From Owenia fusiformis (lineage: Eukaryota > Annelida > Polychaeta > Sabellida > Oweniidae), in contig CAIIXF020000006.1 in NCBI GenBank assembly GCA_903813345.2, positions 2,168,001 through 2,232,000 on the forward strand: a stretch of 64,000 nucleotides of DNA, in the 5' to 3' direction. This document shows, one piece after another, positions 1 to 16,100 of this stretch. The notes under the pieces were generated by a model. It did not search any database. It saw nothing but the letters and a program-made list of their open reading frames with translations, and was not told the DNA's origin. The position numbers and the translations under genes are program-made. The first letter of the stretch is position 1. Each line of letters opens with the position of its first letter.

Positions 1-873
1 AAAATCTGCCTTTCTATGATTTTACGTATGTGATCAACAATAACACATTCATTATGTTTACTAAATCTGCTACAATCTTTGATAACTGTTTAACCAATGT
101 CTAGTACAGGTTTATATCTAGTCACTATGATAATATTGTTACACTGTATTAATTATTTATTAAACAAATGTTCTATGCATCCGCCTTTCACCTTCACAAT
201 CACATGGAGACTAGAACTGAACTGGTCAATGGCGAAATCCAGCAGTTCTTGTGGTAGTCGTCTCCACTTATCCTGCAGAACTTCTTATAGTTGATCAATA
301 ATTTGTGGGGTTTAACCATTAACTACAATACACTGCTCCAGGTGCCCCCATGTGTGATAGTCCCAGGGGTTGGTATCTGGTGTATTGGGTGGCCATTCGA
401 CTCAGGACTAATCTTCTTCAAAAGGAACATCTTTAAAGAATGGGGGCTCTTTCAGCCCCAAGTGATTACATATTCCAGCAGAATAGCGCTACTGCCCATA
501 GGCCAAAAGTCACTATGGAATATCTGGAGCAAAATACCCCTTGATTCATTAGTCCTGATGAATAGCTGCCCAATACACCACTTTACAAAGATTGCAGCAG
601 ATTTAGTGAACATAATAAATGTTCTATCCATGATCACATAAAATTATAGAAAATCACATTTTCTAGGAAAATTGGTAAATCTCGGACACATGAACAATTT
701 ACCATTAATATTCAAACATCTGACAAAAAAAATTGTAGTCAGAATTAGCTGAAGTATTTGAATGATAAAATATGCCTATCCTTAAGTTTCTGTAAAAAAG
801 TTCATGTCAATACCATAATGTTATGATACTTTTTTACCTTCTAAAAAGGTTGCAAATTTTTTGGCCCACTCTG
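1..873 (-). mobile_element. Tc1/mariner-type transposon remnant, cut by the window edge
   Basis: The - strand of about 330-400 reads WPPNTPDTNPWDYHTWG, the third catalytic block of IS630/Tc1/mariner transposases (consensus like WPPNSPDLNPLDY). Further along the same strand, after a stop, a frame reads IEHLF after a VIKVKGG-like stretch, as at the C-termini of this family. The right end at 873 reads GTTGCAAATTTTTTGGCCCA then CTCTG followed by TA, as expected for a mariner terminal repeat with a TA target. Stops and frame breaks mean that it is dead. The left terminus lies before the window. Confidence 0.75.
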
Positions 874-1194
874 TAGTAAGGGGACTAATTAAAAGAACAT
901 GTTGAAACATTGAAACGTTTTGAATGTTTATCACTCAATTAGAGATATTTAAGCACAAAAAATGAAACGTAATTTTGTGAATTTTTCACATGGCTTCACT
1001 TCATATTTATTTCAATATATACTTCTTTCAGATTGAATTTTAATCGAAATGAAATATTTTTTGAAAAAATGTAGAATATGATATGCCTTTAAGGAATCAA
1101 AAAAGAATAATTCACCTTTCAAACGATTTAATGTTTAATTGATCAAAATATATATCTTGTTGGTACGAAATTCTGCCTGTCCACACTTTTTGGC

Positions 1195-1498
1195 CAAGGA
1201 GGATTGGCTCCCAGGGTGCAACATCGATATTCTGTCCCATATATGGGCATGTCGTGCTACAAAATTTGAATTCCAACCACCGCCATTTTGTTCACTTCAA
1301 CATTTGAATCGTGAAGTTTGGTTTTATCTCCTAACGAAAAATTCCAAAACTCACAGGAAATGATCGAGATATTGGTTCGAATATTTTGAACTGTTTATTT
1401 TTAATCTATAATCGGTTATAATTTCAGAAAATAACGACATTTCGGCGTTTTCATTGCTGGAAAATATCGACTTCGATTCTGGGAGCCAATCCTCCTTG
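1195..1498 (+). mobile_element. 304-bp TIR element (family A, copy 1)
   Basis: The ends are a perfect 20-bp inverted repeat, CAAGGAGGATTGGCTCCCAG. The element is flanked by a perfect 9-bp target duplication CTTTTTGGC (1186-1194 and 1499-1507). It has no coding capacity. A 9-bp duplication suggests a Mutator-like origin, but the TIR is not one I recognise. Confidence 0.9.
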
Positions 1499-1507
1499 CT
1501 TTTTGGC

Positions 1508-1871
1508 ATAAATATAAGCGTTAAGTTAGCATTGTTATATTATGACGTCATCACACAGAATCTCTTCGTCTTTTTCAAAATGGTGAATTTAAATATTGTG
1601 AAAATTTGAGAAAGATCCGTTTAGATATGAAAAAGTTGTCTTCATTTTTCGTTTAAAATTAAAATCATTTTTCTTCAAAATGTTACAGTCCTACCCGGTT
1701 TTAGCGTAGAAAGCCACATAATACGGCTTGCGTGATTCTCATTTAAAAAGTTCCAAATTAATTGTTTTGAATCCCGATAGGCAAAATACTGTCCATCAAT
1801 GACCTATTTATTCAATAATATTTTTCTGAAACTTTTTTGTATGTCGTAAATCAATGATGGCGACATTAAAT
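1508..1871. other. No feature seen
   Basis: AT-rich spacer between two copies of the same TIR element. I see no coding or repeat structure. Confidence 0.5.
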
Positions 1872-2176
1872 CAAGGAGGATTGGCTCCCAGAGTGCAACA
1901 TCGATATTCTGTCCCATATATGGGCATGTCGTGCTACAAAATTTGAATTCCAACGACCGCCATTTTGTTCACTTCAACATTTGAATTGTGAATTTTGGTC
2001 TTATTTCCTAACGAAAAATTCCAAAAACTCACAAGAAATGATCGAGATATTGGTTAGAATATTTTGAACTGTTTATTTTGAATTTATAATCGGTTTTAAT
2101 TTCAGAAAATAACGACATTTCGGCGTTTTCATTGTTGGAAAATATCGACTTCGATTCTGGGAGCCAATCCTCCTTG
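1872..2176 (+). mobile_element. 305-bp TIR element (family A, copy 2)
   Basis: Same 20-bp TIR and nearly the same interior as the copy at 1195-1498, in the same orientation. The flanks share a 7-bp direct repeat ATTAAAT (1865-1871 and 2177-2183), shorter than the 9 bp of copy 1. The copies are separate insertions, because their flanks differ. Confidence 0.88.
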
Positions 2177-2235
2177 ATTAAATTATACAATTTAATTTAT
2201 CGAATGACACTTTCAACTTTTATTAACAAGTTTTA

Positions 2236-4090
2236 AACAAGAACACAAATGTGTACAAAATGTCCCCACCAATGGGTGATCTCATCAAATGGTTATCCCG
2301 AAAATGAGTAGACAAGACTTTACCGACACAATTTGAGGACATGAAATCCAAAATGGGCACCCAGAATGCCATAAAATTAGTTAGTTCTAGATTTTCATAC
2401 TAAGAACCACTCCGTCAAACAGTTAACCAGAAAAAACGTAAACAATACTTTACAGACATGATTTTAGGGTGGAAAATCCAAAATGGCCGCCTTGACATTT
2501 ACCCAGAATCATTTACTAAGAATCATCCCTGAAAATTTGAAATTGATCTACCAAACGGTTCACCTGAAAATGCGTAGACAAGACTTTACTGACAAGATTT
2601 TAGAACGGAAAATCCAAAATGACTGCCTTGACATTTACCCACAATGCCAAAAAACTAATGAGATCTAGATTTTCATACTAAGAATTATCCCTGAAAATTT
2701 TAAATTGATCTACCAAACGGTTCACCTGAAAACGCGTAGACAAGACTTTACTGACAAGATTTTAGGACGGAAAATCCAAAATGGCTGCCTTGACATTTAC
2801 TCAGAATGCCAAAAACTAATTAGATCTAGATTTTCATACTAAGAATCATCCCTGAAAATATGAAATTGATCTACCAAACGCTTCACCAAATGCATAGACA
2901 AGACTTTACAGACAAGATTTTAAGACAGAAAATCCAAAATGGCCGCCTTGACATTTATCCAGAATACCAAAAAACTAATCAGATCTAGATTTTCATACTA
3001 AGAATCATCCCTGAAAATTTGAAATTGATCTACCAAACGGTTCACCTGAAAACGCGTAGACAAGACTATACAAACAAGATTTTAAGACGGAAAAATCCAA
3101 AATGGCCGACAATAAAAAAGTGATTATGAGTTTTTGCTGATTTCTTTTTACAAAATTATCACATATAACCACCATTAACAATAACAAAGGCTTTTACAAC
3201 AAAGTACACCTGAAATTATTTATAAAGCTACTAAATAGTTAAAGTATGAAAAATCAAAAACACCATTCAATATGATACAAAGTATTATCGCACGTTAAAT
3301 TTTCTTAAGACATTTAAAATGGCTGCCATGACTGAGCTAAGGTATGAGGTTCCATATCCATCCGCCGACTACATAGTCCATTTAAAAACGCGTGGCATTG
3401 TTCTAAATAACGCCATAGTTGGCTTCTGGGGTACCTAGTATGCCACTATTTGGTATCAAAATAAAGAGGAGGAGTTCAACTTTCATTTGAATTACGAAAA
3501 TAGCGATGTAGGTCAAAAATAGTTCCGACATGAGCATGTTTACTACGCGTTTGCCCGTCATATCAGAATTGAGGAAGTGGTGGCAAACGCGAGTTACAAT
3601 AAATGGACGCTGATATCTCAAAAAGTAACCTGACTCCCTATAATTTGATGTAGATCAATCGAACCCCTATATGAACAGGTACATTTTGATATATAACACT
3701 ATGGGGGGTAAGCGTTTTATAGTTGGTCACGAACGCCATATGTGCAAAGTATTGTTATGAATTTTCGAATTTGGTGTTGGATAACGGTACTCATACCCTA
3801 ACAGGTCCAAAACCTAATCAGATCTAGAATGAAGTGAGCTGAACAAGATGTTAAAGTTTTAAAAGCAACTGTGAAGCATTTTTTCTTAAATTTTGCAGAC
3901 AAGGATTTTAGCATTTGACTTGAAAATGGCCGACAGAAAGTAGGTATCGAGTTAAGTTATCCCGGAAAATTTGAAGGTGATATCTGTAGCGGTTTAGGAG
4001 AAAACTGCCGGACGTACGACGGACGGACGGACGGACAGACAGACGGACGGACGGACGCGCCTAGGCCGACAATATGGCCCCACACTATGT
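2236..4090 (-). repeat. Hairpin-ended non-autonomous repeat with internal tandem units
   Basis: On the - strand this begins near a (GTCC)n tract (4010-4058) and ends in a small hairpin (2243-2254, ACACAAATGTGT on the + strand) followed by TCTTGTT. Inside, about 2480-3115 is four to five tandem units of ~160 bp, each with AAAATCCAAAATGGCCGCC-like sequence; the region up to 3960 is a more diverged continuation. The same hairpin plus TCTTGTT ending is seen in the repeat at 60,640-61,590. I infer a Helitron/Helentron-like non-autonomous family, but the ends are approximate. Confidence 0.6.
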
Positions 4091-4277
4091 GATGGGGGGG
4101 GTACACCCCAGTTGTCCGAAACCCATTACTCCGAAAAATATAGTCATAATTTACCAGAGAAAGGGGGGACGTACTTAATCTAAGGCCAGTTTCATGCCAT
4201 GTATTTGGCCAAATTAATGGCACGGACGCATTCTGATTCACTTTGAATTGCATCCATTGCATGGCGTTACCAGAATG

Positions 4278-4785
4278 CAGGCCTGTCAACTGTCCCGCAA
4301 TTTGCGTATTTGTCACGCATTTGCTGAAGAATTTGAAGTCACGCCAGTTATTTTTGCGTGACAGAAAATGTCACGCAAATACGCATTTTACCTGGTAATT
4401 GTCAAGCAAAATGATTGCTGTAGAAAAATTTCTAAAAAAGGTCGTCTACACAGCAAAAATACGAACGCCGAAAAAAATTGTACGCATTTCGTTCGGACTT
4501 TTCACGCGAATGACGTATATGTCACGCATTCCGTTCGAAAATTTTCGTACCTACCCCCCCCCCCCCCCCCCCTCCCCCCCGTTGATGGATGTCTCAACCG
4601 CGAGCGTAGCGAGCGCGAAAAATTTGAGGTGTTCAAAATTTGGCAAGATGTAATAAAATTTAAACCAAGGTGTTCAAAATTTGGATGAAGGTGTTCAGAT
4701 TTGGACCAAGGTGTCCACATTTTGAGGGGAGGTGTTCAACATTTCCAAGTCACTCATGTTAGGTGTTCCCAAGTTGACAGGCCTG
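4278..4785 (+). mobile_element. 508-bp TIR element (family B)
   Basis: Inverted ends CAGGCCTGTCAACT / AGTTGACAGGCCTG. A direct repeat AGAATG flanks both sides (4272-4277 and 4786-4791). The interior is rich in GTCACGCA motifs and contains a long C tract (about 4553-4580). A diverged copy lies inverted at 14,575-14,815 and a fragment at 42,955-43,025. It has no transposase. Confidence 0.8.
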
Positions 4786-4965
4786 AGAATGGCAGGAACG
4801 GGGGGTTTATTTTAAATTGTGATTCTAAAAAAGGTTATCAAAACACAATATATATTACGGAACAGTTCTTCTTCAATCTCTTTTATATTGACAAAATAAA
4901 ATGAAACATTTTGAAACAGATAAAATAAGTTAACGCATATAGAACTTTGAGAATAAAACAGTATA

Positions 4966-7050
4966 CGAGGGGTGATCAATAAGTAATGGACGCTTTTTAC
5001 ACAGATGCTTTTTATAGACCAATCCCTTCGATTTTCTTACCAGTGATACATCATTCAGTGATTCATCATTCATCATTATCTATCAACTCTGAAGATTTGA
5101 AAACAAAACATGTAATATCTTTTGATATATCTTTATTTCCGTGAAGGATGTATAGGTACCCTGGGACCGACATTTACGTCAAACATTCTGAAGCTATTTT
5201 AGCTTGTTTAACATGCAATGCAGATGAATGCAGGCTGAACAAAACAAACCATTATGGTCATGAATTACCCCATTTTGTTATGCCATAGTTGATTTTGAAT
5301 ATTTCATCATCACTATGTGGTATTCATGCCACATTCATTCCACAGGGTCCTCTACATAGGTTCCATCAAGTGCTACATACAGTATGTACACAATTTCTCA
5401 TCCTCTTAATTCAAGATTGTGGGACAAGGCTGAATCCATTCTCTGACATGGTAGCAAGATGCAGTTGCACGGGTTGTTTTATTTCATCAATATCAATAAA
5501 CATCACGGGGTACCATCGAATAATTTTGGCAACGTACCGGAGAACGACATTTTACTAAGAAATGGCAATAATTTAGCACAATATATTTTTTAAATAGAGT
5601 TCTTCTTTGATTTTGACAAAAGTAAGTATTCCATACAATGGCTATTTCATTCATGAGTTTGTAGGAATTCTGTTGGAACCCAGTTCTGATCAAGTACGAA
5701 GTTATTGAAATCGGCGCAGTCGGACTTTACTCCGAAAGATGGTTTTTCGATTATAACTTTTTACAACATTTAAGTATAGACTTTTGAAAAAAGTACAGAA
5801 TAGTCCTTATACTATTGAATAATTCTGTTATTTCTGATTCACACGACTCTGATTTGTTTAATTTAAAAAAAGGTTTAAAAATATTACTTAGGAACGTAAC
5901 CGGAGCTGGGAACGTAACCGGAGCAGATCAGTTGAATTATTTAATCAAAAAATTAAAATATATGATTTAAAGCACATATACTAATTTAAAAACATACGGG
6001 ATTGTTCGAATGCGTATTTATTAATATATATGCTTTAAATCATATATTTTATTTTTTAAATTATATAATTCAACTGATCTGCTCCGGTTACGTTCCAAGC
6101 TCCGGTTACGTTCCTAAGTAATATTTTTAAACCTTTTTTTTAATTAAACAAATCAGAGTCGTGTGAATCAGAAATAACAGAATTATTCAATAGTATAAGG
6201 ACTATTCTGTACTTTTTTCAAAAGTCTATACTTAAATGTTGTAGAAAGTTATAATCGAAAAACCATCTTTCGGAGTAAAGTCCGACTGAGCCGATTTCAA
6301 TAACTTCGTACTTGATCAGAACTGGGTTCCAACAGAATTCCTACAAACTCATGAATGAAATAGCCATTGCATGGAATACTTACTTTTGTCAAAATCAAAG
6401 TAGAACTCTAGTTAAAAAATATATTGTGCTAAATTATTGCCATTTCTTAGTAAAATGTCGTTCTCCGGTACGTTGCCAAAATTATTCGATGGTACCCCGT
6501 GAACATGCATCCTTTCTCTATAGAAATAAGTAGTATAGAAATAAATAAGTCACATGTGAGCAGATCTGGACAATATGGTGCATTGGCCAAGGGCTCAGGG
6601 ATATTGTTTTCTGAACATTTTGAGATCTGTGGGCAGGTGCATTGTCCATATGGAGTAGGGTATTCCCTTCTCTCACCACCCCTTTCTTCCACAATGCTTT
6701 CTCAAACTGACCTGCAAACCCCTTCCATACAACACTCTGACATCACAATACTTTCTGTTTATGTGTTGACCAGCCAGCAAAGTATTTCAAACAACACAAC
6801 ACATGTTGCATATGAAAAGTTAAAATCTAACTGAAATTTGCCAAACTGGCTGAAAACTGAATATGTGACGTAAATGTCGGTCCCGGGGTACCTGTACATC
6901 CTTCATGGAAATAAAGATATATCAACATGTATTTTATATTTTGTCTTCAAATCCTCAGAAATGATGTATCACTGGTAGGAAAATCAAAGGGATTGGTCTA
7001 TAAAAAGTATCTGTGTAAAAAAGCGTCCATTACTTATTGATCACCCCTCG
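4966..7050 (-). mobile_element. Mariner-like transposon, decayed and interrupted
   Basis: The terminal repeats begin CGAGGGGTGATCAATAAGTA and are inverted for roughly 190 bp. TA dinucleotides sit just outside both ends (4964-4965, 7051-7052). The - strand around 6560-6600 reads APYCPDLLTCDLF, a decayed form of the mariner catalytic block PPYSPDLAPCDFF. The - strand of 5290-5490 reads DGTYVEG, as at mariner C-termini. The transposase is split by the palindromic insertion at 5504-6501 and by stops. Confidence 0.85.
5504..6501. mobile_element. 998-bp near-perfect palindromic element nested in the mariner
   Basis: Two arms of about 490 bp are inverted copies of each other with few mismatches, around a short centre near 6003. 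The ends begin CACGGGGTACCATCGAATAA. A 5-bp target duplication AACAT flanks it (5499-5503, 6502-6506). Near the centre each arm has an 18-bp tandem pair containing GGAACGTAACCGGAGC. No protein is recognisable. A CAC start with a 5-bp duplication recalls Transib, but the rest of the terminal heptamer does not fit. Confidence 0.92.
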
Positions 7051-7052
7051 TA

Positions 7053-7716
7053 CATATTACGTTGTCAAAACATTTCGTCGCATTTAACATCTTAGTCTCT
7101 GTATTTTATCAAATTGTAAAAGAACAAAACATTCTTAACTTAATCACTTGGGATCAACTGGAAACGAAGGCAGGTTGTCCTCGTATCAAAATGGATGTTC
7201 TCCCATTCGCAAGAAGTTATATTTTCGCCATGTACTCACTTCATCCTTTTAATTTTATCTCTATTTCTCGAACAGAGTACGTAAGTGAAGAATAAGTTTT
7301 GGTTTCAAAAGATGTACACGTCAACTTTACTAAATAAATTTCCACTGGCTTGGGAAAGCTATTTTTCCTTTTATGAACGTCCGTCACCCATTGGAAAATG
7401 TTGTTCCCTCTTAAAAAAGGCCCATGGGCCAAAAAGAAAATTGGTTTAAAAATTGTAGACCCCTATGTCTGTATGTATGGTTGTGTAAACGCCACTTTGC
7501 TATGAGAATAACATAATTTAACTTTGTTTGTTTGAACATCTATCATCACCTGTATATGAACTTTCGTAGGCTAAACGTAATTAAATTAACGTCTTGACTT
7601 AGCATATTTAGCCTACTTTTGCAATGATGTCAACGTTATTCCAATGTTATGTTGTGATTCGCAGAGGTTGCGACACGATTCGTTTAAAGAAATTGTATTT
7701 TTCAAATAAGATCCCC
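7053..7716. other. No feature seen
   Basis: AT-rich sequence with a few short open frames and no recognisable motif. Confidence 0.45.
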
Positions 7717-11239
<3,523 letters not shown>

Positions 11240-11247
11240 GTGTGTAC

Positions 11248-11832
11248 TAGTGGTGTCAATTAACCGCTTGAGCATTAACCGGTTAACCGGGGGGTTTTAC
11301 CGGTTAAAGTCGGTTAACCGGCGGGAAATTTGAACTGATAATTTCAAGTGAAATCTTCATTTTCGATCTTGAAAGTTGAAACAAATTGGAAAAAATGATA
11401 TATCGGCGTTTTTTTTACGTTCGTCAAGCTTTACTCTATTCTATGTAAGTAAGCGCGGGAAAGCAATGTGGCAGGGATTAAAGTTGCTGATTGGATGTTT
11501 GTAAGGAATTATCGGACCTATCACATGTATGAGTAGCTCACATGAAACTGACGCTTGAAAAACAAACAGATTAAAATGCAAAGTAAGCGCGGGAAAGCAA
11601 TATGGCAGGGATTAAAGTTGCTGATTGGATGTTTGTAAGGAGTTATAGGACTTATGACATGTATGAGTAGCTTACGTGAAACTGACACCATAAAACCAAA
11701 CGGATTAGCATGCAAAATAAGCGCGGGAAATCACAGAATTATACACGGTCAACTAACCGCCCATAAAAACACAGACCGGTCAAGGCATTATCGGCGGTTA
11801 ACCGGTTAACCGGTTAATACTTGACACCTCTA
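11248..11832. mobile_element. 585-bp hAT-like MITE
   Basis: Ends TAGTGGTGTCAA and TTGACACCTCTA are inverted, with runs of GGTTAACC just inside each end. A perfect 8-bp target duplication GTGTGTAC flanks it (11240-11247, 11833-11840). TAG-type ends with an 8-bp duplication are the hAT signature. The interior holds two and a bit direct repeats of about 133 bp, each starting at AAGCGCGGGAAA. Confidence 0.92.
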
Positions 11833-11840
11833 GTGTGTAC

Positions 11841-12599
11841 GATTATTAACGATTTTTTAAAGGTTTAATGACAGTACCGACTGAGTAGTTAAAATCTTCC
11901 ACTTTCAAACAATACATACTTTTTTATAATTCTTCTCTATGTCTACACAAATAACACCTTGAGAAGGTCATTGAAGGTCAAATCTAATGTCAGATTTGAA
12001 CTTCTGAGAACTTGTAGATGATTTTGAATTTTTTTTTCAATTTGAAGCACGTTGGAAAAAACCTTTTTGACCTCGAGAAAGTCGTTGAAGTCAAATCTAT
12101 CAGATTTGAACTTCTGAGAACTTGTAGATGATTTAAAATTGAAGTCAGTCTAAACAGTATATTTGTTAAGTTATTGGAAGTTTTTAGAATTTGTTACAGA
12201 CGCCAGATGACGACGCCAAGCGCTGTCTGCCGTCACAAAAAAAGGAGACCATAACAATGCATATGTATGTCACCACTTTTGGCGGTGAGGTAAAAACAAA
12301 TTAAAAATAATGTTACTTTATCAAAAAAATTTAGACATAAAAATATAAGGATGGCCCAGGCTCTGATGAGTTGGGCTATTTTTTGTAGGCTGCTTTTCAT
12401 TTAATTAATTAGTCCTAAATTGACCACATTCATCTTAATTAAACTTGCTCAATTACACTCGGAGGAAGTTAAGTTGTCACTCAATATTTTTTTTGTTTGA
12501 AATTCCCTACAAAATTTTCCCTGGATATCACACTAATTTCCTGATTTTGAGAGATTTTGTTTGAGAAACAGTAAAAGTTTAGTGAGGCAAATTAGAAGG
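11841..12599. repeat. Two direct repeats of a GAAGGTCA-type motif; rest empty
   Basis: About 11,952-12,020 and 12,070-12,135 repeat a stretch that includes CAGATTTGAACTTCTGAGAA. Related sequence is inverted near 61,265-61,330, inside a longer repeat, so this is probably a fragment of that family. Nothing else is recognised up to 12,600. Confidence 0.5.
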
Positions 12600-14205
12600 T
12601 GGTGTCAAAGGTCCATGTGCAGTATGGCAAGTGATTTTAGACAGTCTTATCTCTCAAAATGGGTACTTTATGGCCATCAATACAGTGGTTTTTATTAAAA
12701 CAATATGTTTTCTTTCAAGTGAAGTCCCTATGATAGTAAAATATCAATCTAACTCTCTGAAAAATTATGGATTAGGTCCCCATCTTGGCACTTTTTTAAA
12801 AATGTTAAGACTCAATTTCTAAAAAGAGGATCTTGTTTTTCTCAATTTAAACATATCGAAATATTCTTCTAAACTATATTAACAATTTCTGTAAAGGGGA
12901 TGCGTATTGAAATCTGTTTAAGTTAAAAACCACATATCCCATGTTATTTTCACATAGGGAAAACTCATGCTATCCATTGTTTTCAGCATAATTTTGGTCA
13001 TCAAAAATTGATATCTTCACACTAGACTTTCAATACCATTCTACTTTTGAAGAAGTTTTAGACCCCTTGTTGAATAATCTTTTCATGCAATAAAAAAACA
13101 GAAAAAGATCCTCTTTTGAGTAAATATGTCAAAAATTTTGAAAAAATGTTGACATGACATCCCTATTCATAAATTTTCGAATTGTTCGATTGATATTTTT
13201 ATCATCATGGGTTTTCACTTGAAAGAAAACATATTGTTTTATACCTGTATACCTGTATACCATTTCTTCTGGAAGAAGGAAGAATCCTATATTATCCAGA
13301 TCTTGTTATATGTAAGGTCTTACTAAGTGGGAAAAAGGTGGGGTGGGGGTTGTTTTCTTGAAAGCTCACTGGACATGGGTTAAAGGGGCTGTCATCTAGT
13401 TGTAGTGGTACTTTAGGTTATGGAAGTGTTTGTCAATTTGCGCCTTGAACTGGTTGACATTGTCAGCATCTATTGCAGTCTGTGGGAGATTGTTCCAGTC
13501 TTTCACAATTCTGTTTCCGAAAACATTCTTCCTGACATTCAGTCTACTGTATCTTGTATTGAGCTTCTCAGTGTTTCCTCTGGTTCTATGAGCTTCAGAT
13601 TTTTCAGCAATGTCAGTGATATTAATCCTGTCAAGACCTTTTATGATTTTGTAGGTTTGGATGAGATCCCCTCGTCTCCTTCTGTACAGGAGTGATGGTA
13701 GTTTCAGGTATCTTAACCTATCCCCATAATTCATGTCCTTAATTTCTGGTACAAGTTTTGTCGCTCGTCTTTGGACCTTTTCTAGCTTGTCAATATCCAT
13801 GTTGTGGTGAGGATTCCATACGCTGTTTGCGTATTCCAAGTGGGGTCTTACAAGTGATTTGTAGAGAAGAGGGAGGATTGTTTTGTCCAGATGGGAGAAA
13901 GTTCTTTTTATTATTCCAAGGATGCTATTGGCTTTAGAGACTGATAGGTCAACGTGTTGGTGGAACTTGAGATTATTGTCGATATTGACTCCAAGGTCCT
14001 TTTCAGTTTTGGTGATATCCAAGATCTGGTCATTCATGGTATATTTATGTTGATCATTTCCATGTCCAAGGTGCATTACTTTGCATTTAGCGGCATTAAA
14101 AGGCCATAATAAAAACCACTGTATTTATGCCCATTCAATATTCATAGTTAAATATATGACCGTCTAAAATCATTTGTCATACCGCACATGGACCTTACTA
14201 TGGAA
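12600..14205. mobile_element. Long palindromic element split by a retrotransposon
   Basis: The left arm (about 12,600-12,940) is inverted relative to 12,990-13,240 plus 14,099-14,205. Examples: TATGTTTTCTTTCAAGTG near 12,705 faces its complement near 13,212; CAGTGGTTTTTATTA near 12,684 faces its complement near 14,104. The right arm is broken exactly where the CR1-like fragment sits. A third, single-arm copy is at 38,453-38,530. No ORF belongs to it. Confidence 0.85.
13241..14098 (-). mobile_element. CR1-like non-LTR retrotransposon, 5'-truncated
   Basis: The - strand 14076-13396 encodes the C-terminal part of a reverse transcriptase ORF2: LGVNIDNNLKFHQHV, YKSLVRPHLEYA, LEKVQRRATK, then the usual tail with DWNNLP. 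The frame runs further upstream as FNAAKCKVMH before it hits the truncation at about 14,098. The catalytic palm is missing. The 3' end (13,241-13,262) is a short run of an 8-bp repeat (TACCTGTA), as CR1/L2 elements carry. It is inserted in the right arm of the palindrome at 12,600-14,205. Confidence 0.9.
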
Positions 14206-14574
14206 GTCACAGTCAGCATGCAAGCCCAAATCATTATCTGTACTGTCTTATCTCTAAATTCAATAATGTAATCTGGAGTATCCGGCAAAAAAAGTGGATG
14301 TGGTTCAAAATGCTGCAATTTGATTAGTCAAAATGGCAAATTTCGAAAAACTGTCTGGCAGGTCTGTTTTTGAATGTTTTGTTGAATTCAACTATCTGTC
14401 GGTGCAAGTTCCATCTGTTGATCAAGTTCCTGTGTCATGGCGATCCTGATATAGTTTTACAATATTGGAACAGGTCTGCAATCATTTCATATGTTTAATC
14501 ATAAGCCCACGGTTTGATATGACAAAATTACAAATAGAAAATTATCACCTTATTGAACTTAGAGAGAAGAACTT

Positions 14575-14815
14575 ACAGGTACGAAATATTTTGAAGTCCG
14601 AACAAAATGTGTTCATTTTTTTGGCGTTCGGTTCTGTGCTGTATTGGTGATCACTTTTTTGAAGTTTTTCTACAGGAATATTTTTGCTTGACAATAATCA
14701 GGTAAAATGCGTATTTGTGTGACATATTCTGTCACGCAAAAATATCTGGCGTGACTTCAAATTTTCCAGCAAATGTGTGACAAATACGCAAATCGCAGGA
14801 CAGTTAGACGGCCCG
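14575..14815 (-). mobile_element. TIR element family B, copy 2 (diverged, inverted)
   Basis: The complement matches 4285-4550, including TCACGCAAATACGCATTTTA-like sequence and the terminal CAGGACAGTTAGACGGCC, a mutated form of the family end. Only the half next to one terminus is kept. Confidence 0.75.
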
Positions 14816-16091
14816 TACTGACTGTGACGAAACTAGACAGCTCTGATGAGTTGGACTCTTAGTTTTGACTTACATCAGAGTCATCCTCTATATCAGATTT
14901 ATAAATAAAGACCCTACAGGTGCATCTAGAGGGATGCATCAACTATGACGAAACAAGAAGTTGACTTTGAACTTTGAAAAAAAGTCGAATGACATTCTAC
15001 ACTTCCTCCTACCTTAGAGATTAATCCAGTCAATTATCTACATTCTATCACATTAAATGTAGAAAACTCCATATCGCACAAAACATGCGAAATAACATCA
15101 AATAAAGTCATAAATAATATTTTACCAATTTCGAAAATTTAGCGCAGCCATTTCTGATTTGTAAGTTTGAATACGAATTATATTTTCGAACTAAGTGTAT
15201 TTATTCACAAGATCCAAACTTATCGTATTGTGATTGTACACTTAAATATAAATCATAACAATTTTATAAATTATTATTATCATTTCATATGAAGGCTTAA
15301 TCTTTTTCAGAAGTCTGCATTTTTGATAATTATACAAAGCTAGCAAATATCTAGGTCACATGACATCATCTTGGAAACTTTGAGGAGATAAAGCTTGGCC
15401 TTCATCGACTGTTTTTGGGGCAATTATCACTTATTATTCACATGATTATACATCTTCACGAACACTAAAGTATAAGGTATGTATTTGATTTATGTTTTGC
15501 TTATATCATCTCCGAAATAAATCGAAAATGGCAATGTTTCAAAATTGACCTCCTAAAAATCAGCTGGGATTCATTTCTAGGGTCCTGGAAATTTCCACTC
15601 TCATTTTGCAAAAATTCTAATATTTACAATTTGCATGATAGGGGTAAGTAGATGTTGCTTGTTCCTTTTGTTGGACAATTTCTTGATACCCAACAGCTGT
15701 GCAATACAAACGCTGTTGCAATATTGCACAATATCCATCCAAGGGCGAACGTAATACCCGAAGCGTGCCTCGCTCGCAATTTTAATGTATTCTGCATTCA
15801 GCTGTTAGAAATAGAGGGGTGAACTTTGTATTTATTAGTGTTTTTACCCCCTTTGGACATGAAGTCCAGAGCTGAATGTGAAACGCTAAGAAACAATAGG
15901 TAAAAGAAGATTGTCCCCGTCTGTTTTGATTGTCCTGCTGGGAAACCAATGGGGTCTTCTCATCTGCATAATCAGGTCACCTTATATCCCACAATAGAGC
16001 TGGGTAACACTGGTATTCTGGTAAGCAGAAAACACAATCGCCACTTCAATACCTTTCCCTGTTTTTTCTGTTCGCATTAGCCCTCATTTAC
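14816..16091. other. No gene seen
   Basis: AT-rich sequence. The phrase CTCTGATGAGTTGG at 14,843 also occurs near 12,361. I see no splice-flanked frame, although a non-coding first exon of the PRAS40 gene could lie here. Confidence 0.4.
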
Positions 16092-16100
16092 ATATTATAC

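Noticed and set aside
4553-4580. Long C tract as a regulatory G-quadruplex
   Set aside because: A simple homopolymer inside a transposon; length may also be uncertain from sequencing, so no function is claimed.
13420-13695. 91-codon + strand frame
   Set aside because: Antisense shadow of the retrotransposon reverse transcriptase tail.
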